Assembly: GCF_026041215.1 (NCBI RefSeq) | Contig: NZ_JAPEIQ010000006.1 | Coordinates: 140,146 to 204,145, forward strand | DNA from: Hoyosella sp. YIM 151337 | GTDB taxonomy: Bacteria; Actinomycetota; Actinomycetes; Mycobacteriales; Mycobacteriaceae | Length of the DNA: 64,000 bases | Direction: 5' to 3' | Shown here: in pieces, positions 10,302 through 19,656 of the stretch | How the letters are laid out: each line of letters starts with the position of its first letter | Numbering within the stretch: the first letter of the stretch is position 1 | Position numbers and translations under genes: made by a program | The notes under the pieces: generated by a model | Databases searched by the model: none | What the model saw: only the letters and a program-made list of their open reading frames with translations | What the model was told of the DNA's origin: nothing

Positions 10302-10607
10302 ATGACCACTCAGTCAGCAGATAACGGCGCCACCCCAGACGGTGACGAACAGCCAAGCGGACATACCGAGATCGATGCCCTGCGCGAGGAGATCGATCGC
10401 CTCGACAAGCAGATCCTTGAAGCTGTTCAGCGCCGGACCGAGGTATCTCGCCGAATCGGGCAGCTCCGCATGGCGTCCGGCGGCACCCGGCTCGTGCACA
10501 ACCGCGAGATGAAGGTCATCGAACGCTTCAGTGTGCTCGGTCCCGAGGGCCACAACTTAGCGATCTTGCTTCTTCGCCTCGGACGCGGCCGCCTCGGACA
10601 CGAATAA
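10302..10607 (+). CDS. Small AroQ-type chorismate mutase
   Basis: Converts chorismate to prephenate, the branch to Phe and Tyr. The 101-residue all-helical protein has the AroQ-delta signature: IDALREEIDRLDKQIL, VQRRTEVSRRIGQLRMASGGTRLVH, REMKVIERFS and the C-terminal LLLRLGRGRLGHE. The same tail is found in the M. tuberculosis enzyme Rv0948c, which is activated by binding DAHP synthase through that tail. Such regulation is therefore likely but inferred. The ATG at 10302 follows AGGAGAGAAG. Confidence 0.95.
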   Translation: MTTQSADNGATPDGDEQPSGHTEIDALREEIDRLDKQILEAVQRRTEVSRRIGQLRMASGGTRLVHNREMKVIERFSVLGPEGHNLAILLLRLGRGRLGHE

Positions 10608-10624
10608 GCCACCTGCTGCCGGTG

Positions 10625-12112
10625 CTACGGCGCCGGCAGCGCCACATAGCGCGTCTCGAGATACTCGTCGATGCCTTCGATGCCACCTTCGCGCCCGAAA
10701 CCGGAGGCTTTGATACCGCCGAACGGCGCAGCCACGTCAGAAATCACGCCGCGGTTGATTCCCACCATGCCGGATTCCACGTTCTCGGCGATCCGCAACG
10801 CCCGGCTCAGGTCGCGGGTGTAGACGTAGGCGGCAAGGCCGTACTCGGTGTCGTTGGCTAGCGCGATGCCCTCGCCTTCCGTGTCGAATCCAGTGATCGC
10901 AACGACTGGGCCGAAGACTTCCTCCTTGAGGATGCGCGCGTCGCGCGGGACATCGGTCAGCACGGTGGGTGGGTAGAAGTATCCGGGCCCTTCCGGGGCC
11001 ACACCGCCGGTGAGGAGCCGTGCACCTTTGGCGATCGCATCCTGCACCAGCCCCTGGACGGTCGTGAGCTGGTCAGAGTTGATCAGCGGGCCGAGTTGAA
11101 CACCTGGATCAAGACCGGGTCCCATCCGTACATCGGACATGCGCGCCACCAGTTTCTCGGTGAAGGCTGCCCGCACAGCGTTGGCAACATGAAAGCGATT
11201 CGCCGCAGTGCAGGCCTCCCCTCCGTTACGCAGCTTCGCGAGCATCGCACCATCGACGGCCGCATCAATGTCCGCGTCGTCGAACACCACAAACGGCGCG
11301 TTCCCACCCAGTTCCATCGATGTTCGCAGCAGATGCTCCGCGGATTGTTTGACGAGCACCCGTCCGACAGGCGTCGACCCCGTGAAAGTGAGCTTACGAA
11401 GCCTCGCGTCCCCGAGCAGCGGCGCAGACAGATCCGAAGAGCGCGAGGTGGGCAGAATGGAGACCACACCCTTTGGCAGTCCGGCTTCCGCGAGAATCTG
11501 GCCGAGCATCAGCATCGTGAGCGGAGTGGCGCCAGCGGGCTTGACGATCATCGTGCACCCGGCGGCGATGGCTGGGCCGAGCTTGCGGGTACCCATCGCT
11601 AGCGGAAAGTTCCAGGGCGTAATAGCTAGACACGGGCCTACCGGACGCCGCAAGGTGAGGATGCGCCCATTGCCTGCCGGGGCAGGCGTGAAACGACCAG
11701 AGATTCGAGCGGCTTCCTCGCTGAACCAGCGGAAGAATTCGGCACCGTACGCAACTTCGGCTTCACTCTCCGGGAGTGCCTTGCCCATTTCCAGCGTCAT
11801 CAGGTGCGCCATATCGGCTTTGCGGTCGGCAATCGCGGTGTACGCGGCCCGCAGGATCTCGGCGCGTTCCCGTGGCGGGGACTGCGCCCAGGCATCCTGC
11901 GCATCAACTGCCGCGTCGAGGGCTGCTGCCCCATCATCCGGTCCAGCATCTGAGACCTCGATCAGCACTTCGCCGGTCGCAGGGTTGTGCACGGGAAAGG
12001 TCTTGCCGGACGCGGCAGGCTGCTGTTTGCCTCCGACCCAAAGGCCCTTCGGCACTGCCTCAAGCAACCGCTCGGTGCGCTGTTCACGTGACTCATCTTG
12101 TTGCGCTGGCAT
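10625..12112 (-). CDS. NAD(P)-dependent succinate-semialdehyde dehydrogenase (first copy)
   Basis: Aldehyde dehydrogenase family, 495 residues, probably oxidising succinate semialdehyde to succinate. Visible are the coenzyme-site TPWNFPLAMGTRKLGPAIAAG region, FTGSTPVGR, the general-base Glu in MELGGNAPF, and the catalytic Cys in GGEACTAANRF. The ATG at 12112 (MPAQQDESREQ) has GGAAGG upstream, giving family-typical length. It is convergent with the chorismate mutase (17-bp gap) and divergent from pgi. The second copy at 36841-38304 shares these motifs closely. This one is not in an obvious GABA operon, and its true substrate could be another semialdehyde. Confidence 0.88.
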   Translation of the reverse strand: MPAQQDESREQRTERLLEAVPKGLWVGGKQQPAASGKTFPVHNPATGEVLIEVSDAGPDDGAAALDAAVDAQDAWAQSPPRERAEILRAAYTAIADRKADMAHLMTLEMGKALPESEAEVAYGAEFFRWFSEEAARISGRFTPAPAGNGRILTLRRPVGPCLAITPWNFPLAMGTRKLGPAIAAGCTMIVKPAGATPLTMLMLGQILAEAGLPKGVVSILPTSRSSDLSAPLLGDARLRKLTFTGSTPVGRVLVKQSAEHLLRTSMELGGNAPFVVFDDADIDAAVDGAMLAKLRNGGEACTAANRFHVANAVRAAFTEKLVARMSDVRMGPGLDPGVQLGPLINSDQLTTVQGLVQDAIAKGARLLTGGVAPEGPGYFYPPTVLTDVPRDARILKEEVFGPVVAITGFDTEGEGIALANDTEYGLAAYVYTRDLSRALRIAENVESGMVGINRGVISDVAAPFGGIKASGFGREGGIEGIDEYLETRYVALPAP

Positions 12113-12318
12113 TCTCAGGACCTTCCCACCATTGATGTGTCGAAACCTACACCCGAGGGGCCATCGTCCGCACGCTGTTTGCTGGTGCGGGCATGTCCCG
12201 CCCGTGTCGTGACTTCGCCTGTCACCGAAGATGTCCACCCGCTAGTCTCAGACCTGTCGGTTCGGGGCGTTTGCTCACCAGCCGGCGGATTTTTCGAATG
12301 CCACAAGCGGGAGCGATA

Positions 12319-13965
12319 GTGAACAATATTTCAGCGTCTGCCGAATGGCAGGCCCTAGCAACTCACGTAAAGACCTTGAAGGAAACGAGTCTGCGCGCCC
12401 TCTTCGCCGAAGACCCCGGGCGCGGCAGTGCGATGACTCTGCACGCTGGGGACCTGTACATCGATTTCAGCAAGCATCTCGCAACCCCAGAAACCATCTC
12501 ACTGCTCGCAAACCTCGCGCGCGCCGCAGGCCTCCCCGAGCAGCGTGACGCGATGCTGCGTGGCGCTCACATCAACACAACGGAAGACCGTGCTGTTCTG
12601 CACACAGCCTTGCGCGCCGCGCGGACGTCCACACTGTCGGTCGACGGCCAAAACGTTATCCGTGATGTGTACAGCGTCCTCGACCGGATGGGCGGGTTCA
12701 CCGACTCGGTCCGCAACGGTGTCTTCCGTGGTTCGACCGGCGAACGCATCACGGATGTCGTCAACATCGGCATCGGTGGGTCCGATCTAGGGCCAGCGAT
12801 GGTTTACCAGGCATTGCGCGCCTATTCCAACGCGGGCATTACCGCTCACTTCGTGTCGAATGTCGACCCCGCCGATCTCATTGCGACGCTGGACCGGCTC
12901 AATCCCGCCACTACGCTCTTCATCGTGGCGTCGAAGACGTTCACGACGCTCGAGACGCTGAGCAACGCCCGTGCGGCGCGCACGTGGCTTCTCGAAAAAC
13001 TGCGGACGGACGAGACGGCGGTCAAGCACCACTTCGTCGCGGTGTCCACGAACGCGGACCGTGTCTCGGAATTCGGCATTGACACCGACAACATGTTCGG
13101 GTTCTGGGATTGGGTGGGGGGCCGCTACTCGGTCGATTCGGCGATCGGACTGAGCGTTATGCTCACCATCGGCAAGGAACAGTTTGCGGAGTTCCTCGCC
13201 GGGTTCCGCAGAATCGATGAGCACTTCCGGGAAGTGCCCTTAGAACAGAACGCACCAGTGGTACTCGGGATGCTCGGAGTGCTGTACACCAACTTCTTCG
13301 GCGCGGAATCCCGTGCGGTGCTCCCCTACTCGAACGACCTTGCCCGCTTCCCCGCGTACCTGCAACAGCTCACGATGGAATCGAATGGGAAGTCGGTGCG
13401 CATCGACGGCGAACCAGTCACGACCGACACCGGAGAGATCTTCTGGGGTGAACCCGGGACCAACGGTCAGCACGCCTTCTATCAGCTTCTGCATCAGGGC
13501 ACGCGGCTCATCCCCTGCGACTTCATCGGGTTCGCTGAGCCCACTGGTGACATCGACAGCGGTGACGGTGTGGGCATGCACGATCTCCTGATGTCGAACT
13601 TCTTCGCCCAGACTCAAGTGCTTGCTTTCGGGAAGACTGCCGACGAGATCGCCGCCGAGGGCACACCCGCCGCAATTGTGCCGCACAAGGTCATGCCGGG
13701 TAACCGGCCGAGCACGACGATCCTCGCTCACAAACTCACCCCGTCCGCCGTGGGACAACTCATAGCCCTCTACGAACACCAGGTGCTTGTGCAGGGCACG
13801 GTATGGGGCATAAACCCGTTTGACCAATGGGGCGTCGAACTCGGAAAGACCCAGGCCAAAGCGTTGTTGCCCGCCGTGACCGGCGCGGAAGCGACAGCCG
13901 GCGACGCTGACTCATCGACCGCTGCACTTCTCGCGCAGTACCGGAGGTGGCGCGGACGCGCATGA
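12319..13965 (+). CDS. pgi: Glucose-6-phosphate isomerase
   Basis: Interconverts glucose 6-phosphate and fructose 6-phosphate; 548 residues, normal for actinomycetes. Signatures are [31 protein letters not shown], the Glu/His region MESNGKSV, and near the C-terminus the family stretch [19 protein letters not shown] (PGI signature 2). The GTG at 12319 has GGGAG five bases upstream; the ATG at 12298 lacks such a site. The stop overlaps the next start by four bases, so the downstream acyltransferase is probably coupled to it. Confidence 0.97.
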   Translation: MNNISASAEWQALATHVKTLKETSLRALFAEDPGRGSAMTLHAGDLYIDFSKHLATPETISLLANLARAAGLPEQRDAMLRGAHINTTEDRAVLHTALRAARTSTLSVDGQNVIRDVYSVLDRMGGFTDSVRNGVFRGSTGERITDVVNIGIGGSDLGPAMVYQALRAYSNAGITAHFVSNVDPADLIATLDRLNPATTLFIVASKTFTTLETLSNARAARTWLLEKLRTDETAVKHHFVAVSTNADRVSEFGIDTDNMFGFWDWVGGRYSVDSAIGLSVMLTIGKEQFAEFLAGFRRIDEHFREVPLEQNAPVVLGMLGVLYTNFFGAESRAVLPYSNDLARFPAYLQQLTMESNGKSVRIDGEPVTTDTGEIFWGEPGTNGQHAFYQLLHQGTRLIPCDFIGFAEPTGDIDSGDGVGMHDLLMSNFFAQTQVLAFGKTADEIAAEGTPAAIVPHKVMPGNRPSTTILAHKLTPSAVGQLIALYEHQVLVQGTVWGINPFDQWGVELGKTQAKALLPAVTGAEATAGDADSSTAALLAQYRRWRGRA

Positions 13966-15428
13966 GCGAGCACAAGGCCACCGTCGAATACCTGAGCATT
14001 GTCGACACGCATTTCGTCCGCATGCATCGCGGTCACGGTGTCCAGGTCGCCATGCAGGGGCTGTGGATGCTCCGCGATGTCGTCGACGAGGCTACGCTCG
14101 CGGACCTGCATAGCGGACTGGCCGTGGGGCCGCTCAACCGTCGAGCGGTCCGCCCCAGAATCCCCGGCGGCCGCCACTACTGGGCGCGCGGTGCAAGCAT
14201 CGCACCGGTGCACCGCGCCCCGCAGCCGATCCGCCGTGAAGACATCGTCGACTGGGCAGACGAGCGCGCTCAAGTCCGGTTGAACCCCGAACACGGGATC
14301 GGGTGGGAGTTCAGCGTCGCGCGTCTCGAAGACGGCGGCATGGTGATGTCGCTGGTGTGCTCGCACGCCCTCACCGACGCGCAGGGCATGATCGCCGCGG
14401 TGCGCGCGGCGATCAGCGGAGATACTGCCAGCGTCTCGGACGTGCCCGAGTTGCCAGCGACGCGGCTGAGCATCTGGCGGGAACTGGCGACCGCCTGCCG
14501 ACAGTACTGGGCGCTACTCGCTGGCGCCTTCGTGGCGTTCTACACGATCTTCATCCAGGGCTCCAACCGGGACGAGATCGTGCGGTACCTGCGGCTCAAC
14601 CGGATTGATGTGCTGCGCCGCAAACGTGCGGTCACGCTGGCAAAAAGTGGCAGACTCGATGAGTCGTGGCGGGAGCCTGCCACCATCATCGACGTCGACG
14701 CCGCGGAGTGGGATGCCGTCGCTGCGAAATCCGGTGGCACCCCCAATAGCCTGCTCGTTGGGATTGCAGCCAACTTGCTTTTCAGCAGCGGTGCCCGAAC
14801 AGCGAATGAGACCGTCACGATCGGCGTGCCCGTCGACCTGTCAGAGCTGGGTACCATCGCGGGCCGGACACCGGTGCGAACCAACGAACTGACAATCGCC
14901 CCCGTGACGCTTCGCCCCCGCGGTACCCGGTACGGCGAGCTGTTTCTGGTGCGGGACACGTGTCGCGTGGCGTTCGCCAAAGCCGTCGCCGAGAAGTTCC
15001 CCCAGGATGCCCGGCCAGCCAGCATGCCTACGGAAATCCTGGATATCGTGCCGGACCGCATCGCGGCGCGGCTCGTGCGAACAACCGGCCTGGCCGATGC
15101 CGTCGCCACATACGTTGGCGAGCTTCCCGAGGGTCTGACACAGCTGGGCCCCTACCAGATCGAGTCGACTGCCGCACGGGCCGTGCATCCTGGGCTGACA
15201 CCTATGGCTGCACTGGAGTCCCCGTTCAGCCTCGACCTATGCCTGGTGCGCAGCGGCAGCCGCTACACCCTGTCTGTCATCGGCGTGAATCCGCTCCGCT
15301 TTCCCGATTCGAAAGCGCTACGAAGTCTCGCGATTCGTGAACTAGAAAAGTGGGGCCTGGTACCGCAGAGCTGGGACAGCGACCAGCCAGGCCTCGGCCG
15401 GCCAGGTGGCCCCTCAGCGCTGTACTAG
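13962..15428 (+). CDS. Condensation / wax-ester-synthase-like acyltransferase of unknown substrate
   Basis: A 488-residue protein of the CoA-dependent acyltransferase superfamily. The active-site motif reads [11 protein letters not shown] near residue 135, an HxxxDxxG form in place of the HHxxxDG of WS/DGAT enzymes. A hydrophobic segment ([16 protein letters not shown], about residue 185) may anchor it to the membrane. The second half has [13 protein letters not shown] and [10 protein letters not shown], as in WS/DGAT and PapA proteins, but I find no DFGWG motif. Its ATG overlaps the pgi stop (ATGA). It may acylate a lipid or sugar acceptor; this is inference. No polyketide synthase is nearby. 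Confidence 0.7.
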   Translation: MSEHKATVEYLSIVDTHFVRMHRGHGVQVAMQGLWMLRDVVDEATLADLHSGLAVGPLNRRAVRPRIPGGRHYWARGASIAPVHRAPQPIRREDIVDWADERAQVRLNPEHGIGWEFSVARLEDGGMVMSLVCSHALTDAQGMIAAVRAAISGDTASVSDVPELPATRLSIWRELATACRQYWALLAGAFVAFYTIFIQGSNRDEIVRYLRLNRIDVLRRKRAVTLAKSGRLDESWREPATIIDVDAAEWDAVAAKSGGTPNSLLVGIAANLLFSSGARTANETVTIGVPVDLSELGTIAGRTPVRTNELTIAPVTLRPRGTRYGELFLVRDTCRVAFAKAVAEKFPQDARPASMPTEILDIVPDRIAARLVRTTGLADAVATYVGELPEGLTQLGPYQIESTAARAVHPGLTPMAALESPFSLDLCLVRSGSRYTLSVIGVNPLRFPDSKALRSLAIRELEKWGLVPQSWDSDQPGLGRPGGPSALY

Positions 15429-15434
15429 CGCGGT

Positions 15435-16202
15435 TCACGGCCGGTGGCGGCGCAGAATGTAGGTGTCCATCACCCAGCCAGCGCGGTCTTTCAGTTCCGA
15501 TCGCCGCGCTTCGATCTCGTGTTCCACGCTGCGCAGGCTTCCCGCGACAAGCACCTCGTTGCGGGTGCCGACGTTGCCGCCCCAATATATGTCGAAGTCA
15601 TCTCCGGGAACGTCGGAGAAGGCACACGCGCCATCGAGCATAATGACCGCATTGTCGACACCTGGCGGTAGTCCCTCCGCTAGGTGACGGCCGGTGGTGA
15701 CGTGTATCGATTCGCCGATCCGATTCAGCGGGATCCGGTGCTTCGCTGCGAGCGCCTGAATACTGGTGATACCTGGAATGACCTCGTATTCGAATTCCAC
15801 CGACTTCGCGGCAAGCATCAAGTCGATAACGCGCAGCGTGCTGTCATACAGCGCCGGATCACCCCAGACGAGGAACGCGCCTACGCTCTCGTAATCGAGT
15901 TCGCGGCGCACCGCGTCCGCGAACAGTGCGGCACGACGGTGATGCCAGTCGGTAACCTGTCCTTCATACGCCGCTTGGACGCCTGTCGCAGTGCGGTCGC
16001 GCGGCGGGTCCGGTATTTCGACAATCCGGCAGTCGGGCGCGTGCTCCGCGAGCATCCCGCGGCGCACGTCGACAAGTTCAGCTTTACCTGCCCCTTTGTC
16101 GACGATGAAAACCACGTCGGAGCGACGCATGGCCTTGATTGCCTGCAGCGTGAGATGTTCGGGGTCTCCAGCACCAATACCGATGACATAAAGCGTCCGC
16201 AT
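15435..16202 (-). CDS. cobF: CobF, precorrin-6A synthase (deacetylating)
   Basis: S-adenosylmethionine-dependent methylase of the aerobic cobalamin pathway; adds the C1 methyl and releases acetate in forming precorrin-6A. It has 255 residues, with the N-terminal corrin/porphyrin methylase glycine loop (LYVIGIGAGDPEHLTLQAI), FLVWGDPALYDST, and YEVIPGITSIQALAAKH. It ends IEARRSELKDRAGWVMDTYILRRH, as CobF proteins do. No other cob gene is in the window. It converges on the acyltransferase gene with only a few bases between. Confidence 0.93.
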   Translation of the reverse strand: MRTLYVIGIGAGDPEHLTLQAIKAMRRSDVVFIVDKGAGKAELVDVRRGMLAEHAPDCRIVEIPDPPRDRTATGVQAAYEGQVTDWHHRRAALFADAVRRELDYESVGAFLVWGDPALYDSTLRVIDLMLAAKSVEFEYEVIPGITSIQALAAKHRIPLNRIGESIHVTTGRHLAEGLPPGVDNAVIMLDGACAFSDVPGDDFDIYWGGNVGTRNEVLVAGSLRSVEHEIEARRSELKDRAGWVMDTYILRRHRP

Positions 16203-16221
16203 ACCGCTAACGGTGCCACAG

Positions 16222-16881
16222 TCACACTGTTGCGCTGACGCTGACCTGCCGTGTCTTCGGCGCGCTTCCCAGTGACGGAAGTTCTAGCAGCTCGGTCACG
16301 AAGTCACGCAACTTCTCCGGGCTATCTGTGTCCACGAGCCCCGGAGTGGTGATCAGCGATGTCACCATGCGGTACAGCCACTCGGCGAGTGGAACGAGCG
16401 AACTCTGGTCTGGATCATCGGTGCCACGCATGAAGTAAGGGGACATGAATTCGGCAACACGCTCGATCAGAGTGCCACCGCGCGCAGCGAACAACTGCAT
16501 GATCAATTGGGGGTCTTCGCGTAGCGTTTTCTGGAGCAGTTCGTGCTCACGGGCATGACTGACAATGAGAACGATGCTCTCGACGAGTCGCGCCTTCGCA
16601 TGGTGAGTGCTATCGGCCACGGGCTTGAGCCGCGTGAGAAACCGTGCGGCTTCCCTCTCGAACAGAGCTTCGATGATCGCCGACTGATCACCGAAGTACT
16701 TGTAAACCGTGGGCCGCGAAAGGCCCGCTCGCTGGGCAATCGCTGCATGCACCCGCGACCGGAACCCGGATTGCAGCAGGCATTCCTCTGCAGCGTCCAG
16801 GATGCGCGAGCAGATCTCGTTTCGGCGAAGAACCTCGACCGTCGGTCGCGGCGACAGAATACGCTGAGCTTCGTTTCTCAC
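16222..16881 (-). CDS. TetR-family transcriptional regulator
   Basis: 219 residues. The N-terminal helix-turn-helix reads ILDAAEECLLQSGFRSRVHAAIAQRAGLSRPTVYKYFGDQSAI, typical of TetR; the rest is the ligand/dimer domain. I place the start at GTG 16881 (VRNEAQRILSPRPTV). The open frame runs further up to 17013 but codes implausible residues. It lies 19 bp upstream of cobF in the same direction, so the two could share a transcript, and a role in cobF control is possible but not shown. The ligand is unknown. Confidence 0.82.
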   Translation of the reverse strand: MRNEAQRILSPRPTVEVLRRNEICSRILDAAEECLLQSGFRSRVHAAIAQRAGLSRPTVYKYFGDQSAIIEALFEREAARFLTRLKPVADSTHHAKARLVESIVLIVSHAREHELLQKTLREDPQLIMQLFAARGGTLIERVAEFMSPYFMRGTDDPDQSSLVPLAEWLYRMVTSLITTPGLVDTDSPEKLRDFVTELLELPSLGSAPKTRQVSVSATV

Positions 16882-17105
16882 ACCAGTCCCTGCAACGTCC
16901 CCGGCCTGACCTGCGCAGACCGTTCTACCAACCAGTTGTCGTTGACAATCCCCATCCGAATGTCCACGAGTGTAACCGGGATCGCACGATTTCCAATAGC
17001 ACAATGTCGACAAGGTTCGTTGTCACGGTTGCGTCGCACCCATGCGACAAGCCTCAGCTCAACGCGGTAGACTCACTGCCGCCCGCCACAGACGGCGGCG
17101 TGAGC

Positions 17106-17179
<74 letters not shown>

Positions 17180-17193
17180 CTTCGCACAACGTG

Positions 17194-17883
17194 TCAGAGG
17201 ATCCAGCGGTATCGGTGCTCGGGACGCCCTGCAGAGCCATAGCGCAGTTCTAGCTCAGCCCGGCCCTCCGCGCAGTGGTGTTCGAGGTAGCGGCGAGCCG
17301 TGACCCGCGCGACCCCAGTTCGCTCCGATACTTCCGCCGCTGAAAGCAGCGTTCCGGCTTCGCGAAGTGCATCTGCCACCAGCTGCGCCGTCGCAGTGGT
17401 GAGCCCTTTGGGCAGCACCCGCGTGCTCGTCTGCGGACGCAGGATGCCGAGCAGGCTGTCAACATCGTTCTGGGTGGCCGAGTCCATTCGGGTGAGCTTC
17501 TTTTGAGCCGCGGCGTAACGCTCAAGCCCTTCCCTCAAAGCGGACAAGGGAAAAGGCTTCAGCAGGTAGTAGATGGCGCCATTGTGGAGCGCTGAGCGCA
17601 GGTGTTCCACATTTCGAAGGGCCGTGATCACCAAAACGTCGACGAGACGCCCAGAGGCTTCAGCCTGTGGTCCGCGGAGCTCTTTGAGAACATCTAGGCC
17701 CGAGGCGTCAGGGAGGAAGAGGTCGAGCAGCACCAGATCCGGCGAGTGCCGACGTACCTGGGCTACCGCCTGCCGGGCGGTGTGCGCGATGCCCACCACT
17801 CTGAATCCGGGCACAGAATCGACTAATTCGTGGTGGTTCTGAGCGACACGAACGTCGTCGTCCACCACGAGTACTTCGATCAT
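17194..17883 (-). CDS. CitB/DcuR-type response regulator
   Basis: 229-residue response regulator. The receiver domain has acidic residues at VDDD (8-10), the phospho-acceptor Asp54 in VLLDLFLPD, and a Lys in YYLLKPFPLS. The C-terminal domain ends with a winged-helix-like DNA-binding segment (LSAAEVSERTGVARVTARRYLEHH) as in CitB/DpiA/DcuR regulators of citrate and C4-dicarboxylate uptake. The ATG at 17883 has GGAGGT seven bases upstream and overlaps the kinase stop by four bases. The citrate transporter divergent from the kinase is the likely target. The downstream end faces tRNA-Arg. Confidence 0.92.
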   Translation of the reverse strand: MIEVLVVDDDVRVAQNHHELVDSVPGFRVVGIAHTARQAVAQVRRHSPDLVLLDLFLPDASGLDVLKELRGPQAEASGRLVDVLVITALRNVEHLRSALHNGAIYYLLKPFPLSALREGLERYAAAQKKLTRMDSATQNDVDSLLGILRPQTSTRVLPKGLTTATAQLVADALREAGTLLSAAEVSERTGVARVTARRYLEHHCAEGRAELELRYGSAGRPEHRYRWIL

Positions 17884-19520
17884 TGGGACACCTCCGAAGT
17901 AGACGTGATCCCGCCGCGCGAAAACCGGCGGGTGGGGAGGTATGCGCTGAAGACAGTCTCCTCCGCACTCTCGACCACGACTTTTCCACCCCACCGTTTA
18001 CAGGCCTGTCGCACAAGCGCCAAGCCAAGACCTCGCCGCTCGCTGCCTGGCATCTCCTTTGTGCTGAAACCTGCGGAGAATATTCGCTCTTCGAAATCGG
18101 GGGCCACTCCTGGCCCCGAGTCTGTCACGCGGACCTCGATAATGTCGCCCATCAGTTCACCCTCGACTGACACATGATGGCGCACGAGCAGTTCCACCCA
18201 TTCTCCTTCGCCAGTGGCTTCCAGCGCGTTGTCCACCAGATTGCCCACCACTAGCAGCACGTCAGCACGCAACCGGTCGTCTAGTTCATCGGCTAGATGA
18301 CTCATCGGCGAGACCTCGAAGGTAGTGCCCTGCTCTGCAGCCTGGACCGACTTGGCGAGAATCAGGGCGCTCAGAGTGATATCGGCGATCCGAACGGAGA
18401 CCTCCGAGTTCGCACGAATTGTCGCGGTGGATAGCCCGGTCAAATACGCCTTGGCGCGGTCGACTGCGCCGAGCTCGAGCATGCCCGCCACCGTATGTAT
18501 CCGGTTGGCGAACTCGTGCCGCTGCGCCTGAAGGCCACGGGTCACGGTGCGCGCACCGTCGAGTTCGTCGCTCAACTTGGTCATCTCGGTCTGGTCGCGC
18601 AGAGTAACCACTATGCCCCCATCGGCATCACGCACGCGCACTGGCCGCCGGCTGCAGACCAGAATGCGATCGTCTAGAGCGATAAGTCTGTCTGTCACCG
18701 GCTCCCCGCTTTCCAGCAGATCCCGCAATTCGCCCGAGATGCCAGTCGACTCCGGTGTGTCGCCAATGTCTGAAGCATGAAGCCCGAGCAGGTCCCGCGC
18801 AGCGGCATTGGCCAAGACAATCTTGCCGTCTGACCCCACAGCCAGCACTCCTTCGCTGATCGCGTAGAGCAGCGCTTCCCTGTTGTCGAGCAGTTCGGCA
18901 ATTTCGTGCGGCTCCAGCCCGTAGATGCGCGACCGTATCCGCCGTGAAATGACGTAAGCGCCGATAGCACCCCCCGCCAGTACCACAAGTACGGTCCCGC
19001 CGATTGTCAACAAAGCCGTACTCACGTTCCCCGCGATATCCGACGCGAGGATGCCCACTGATACGTAGCCGATGGTCCCGCTCTCATTCTCGTCAGCACC
19101 GAAAATGGGAGCCCTCGCTCTGAGGGTGACACCTGCAGGACCTCGCTCGACCCCGGTCCACGTCTCTCCAGCGAGCACCGCCGACGGATCGACGCTCGTC
19201 GGCTGCCCAATAGCGGATGGGACCGGATGGGAATGCCGGATCCCTTCCCGATCAGCAACAACGATGTACTCGAAGCCTGATGCGTGCCGAAGGTTCTCAG
19301 CCAGGGTCGCCAGCTCCTGCGACCGATTGGTGTCGGCGAGCATTTCTTTGACATCCGGCATCGCGGCCACCGACTGGGCCATCGTCATCGCGCGCTCTTC
19401 CATATCGTTCTGCACCATTCGCTGGTGATGCGCAAACCACATACCCCCAAGCACGACGACGGTGGTGGTCAGCAGAACGGTATTCAGAATGAAGAGGTAG
19501 CGCGTCAATGACATTCGCAT
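17880..19520 (-). CDS. CitA/DcuS-type sensor histidine kinase
   Basis: Membrane sensor kinase, 546 residues from the ATG at 19520. A first TM helix lies near residues 9-30, then an extracytoplasmic sensor domain of about 130 residues (the PAS-like citrate/dicarboxylate domain) and a second TM near 165-190 (TIGGTVLVVLAGGAIGAYVISRR, partly shown). A cytoplasmic PAS follows. The histidine box LQAQRHEFANRIH lies near residue 335. The ATPase domain has VGNLVDNALEA and RGLGLALVRQ. Start choice is uncertain: GTG 19580 and ATG 19514 are also in frame. It is coupled to the response regulator by an ATGA overlap and divergent from citM. Confidence 0.92.
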   Translation of the reverse strand: MRMSLTRYLFILNTVLLTTTVVVLGGMWFAHHQRMVQNDMEERAMTMAQSVAAMPDVKEMLADTNRSQELATLAENLRHASGFEYIVVADREGIRHSHPVPSAIGQPTSVDPSAVLAGETWTGVERGPAGVTLRARAPIFGADENESGTIGYVSVGILASDIAGNVSTALLTIGGTVLVVLAGGAIGAYVISRRIRSRIYGLEPHEIAELLDNREALLYAISEGVLAVGSDGKIVLANAAARDLLGLHASDIGDTPESTGISGELRDLLESGEPVTDRLIALDDRILVCSRRPVRVRDADGGIVVTLRDQTEMTKLSDELDGARTVTRGLQAQRHEFANRIHTVAGMLELGAVDRAKAYLTGLSTATIRANSEVSVRIADITLSALILAKSVQAAEQGTTFEVSPMSHLADELDDRLRADVLLVVGNLVDNALEATGEGEWVELLVRHHVSVEGELMGDIIEVRVTDSGPGVAPDFEERIFSAGFSTKEMPGSERRGLGLALVRQACKRWGGKVVVESAEETVFSAYLPTRRFSRGGITSTSEVSQ

Positions 19521-19656
19521 CAAGCCATTCTGCTCGTATTGGCCCGTGACCAATATGACCATTATCGCGCCTTCGTTCACAACCAGGTGATGCCAGTCAC
19601 GAGTCAGGCAAGGTTGTGCGTCAGATCGCAGTGGCTACGCACCACCTGGAGGAACA

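Noticed and set aside
12193-12318. Longer N-terminus for pgi (ATG 12298 or further upstream)
   Set aside because: GTG 12319 has a good ribosome site and gives the standard Pgi N-terminus; the extra residues do not look like Pgi.
16941-16950. GTTGACAATC as a third GntR operator near the TetR gene
   Set aside because: Only ten bases match one side of the operator; the left half-arm is disrupted, so it is not an inverted repeat of the same kind.
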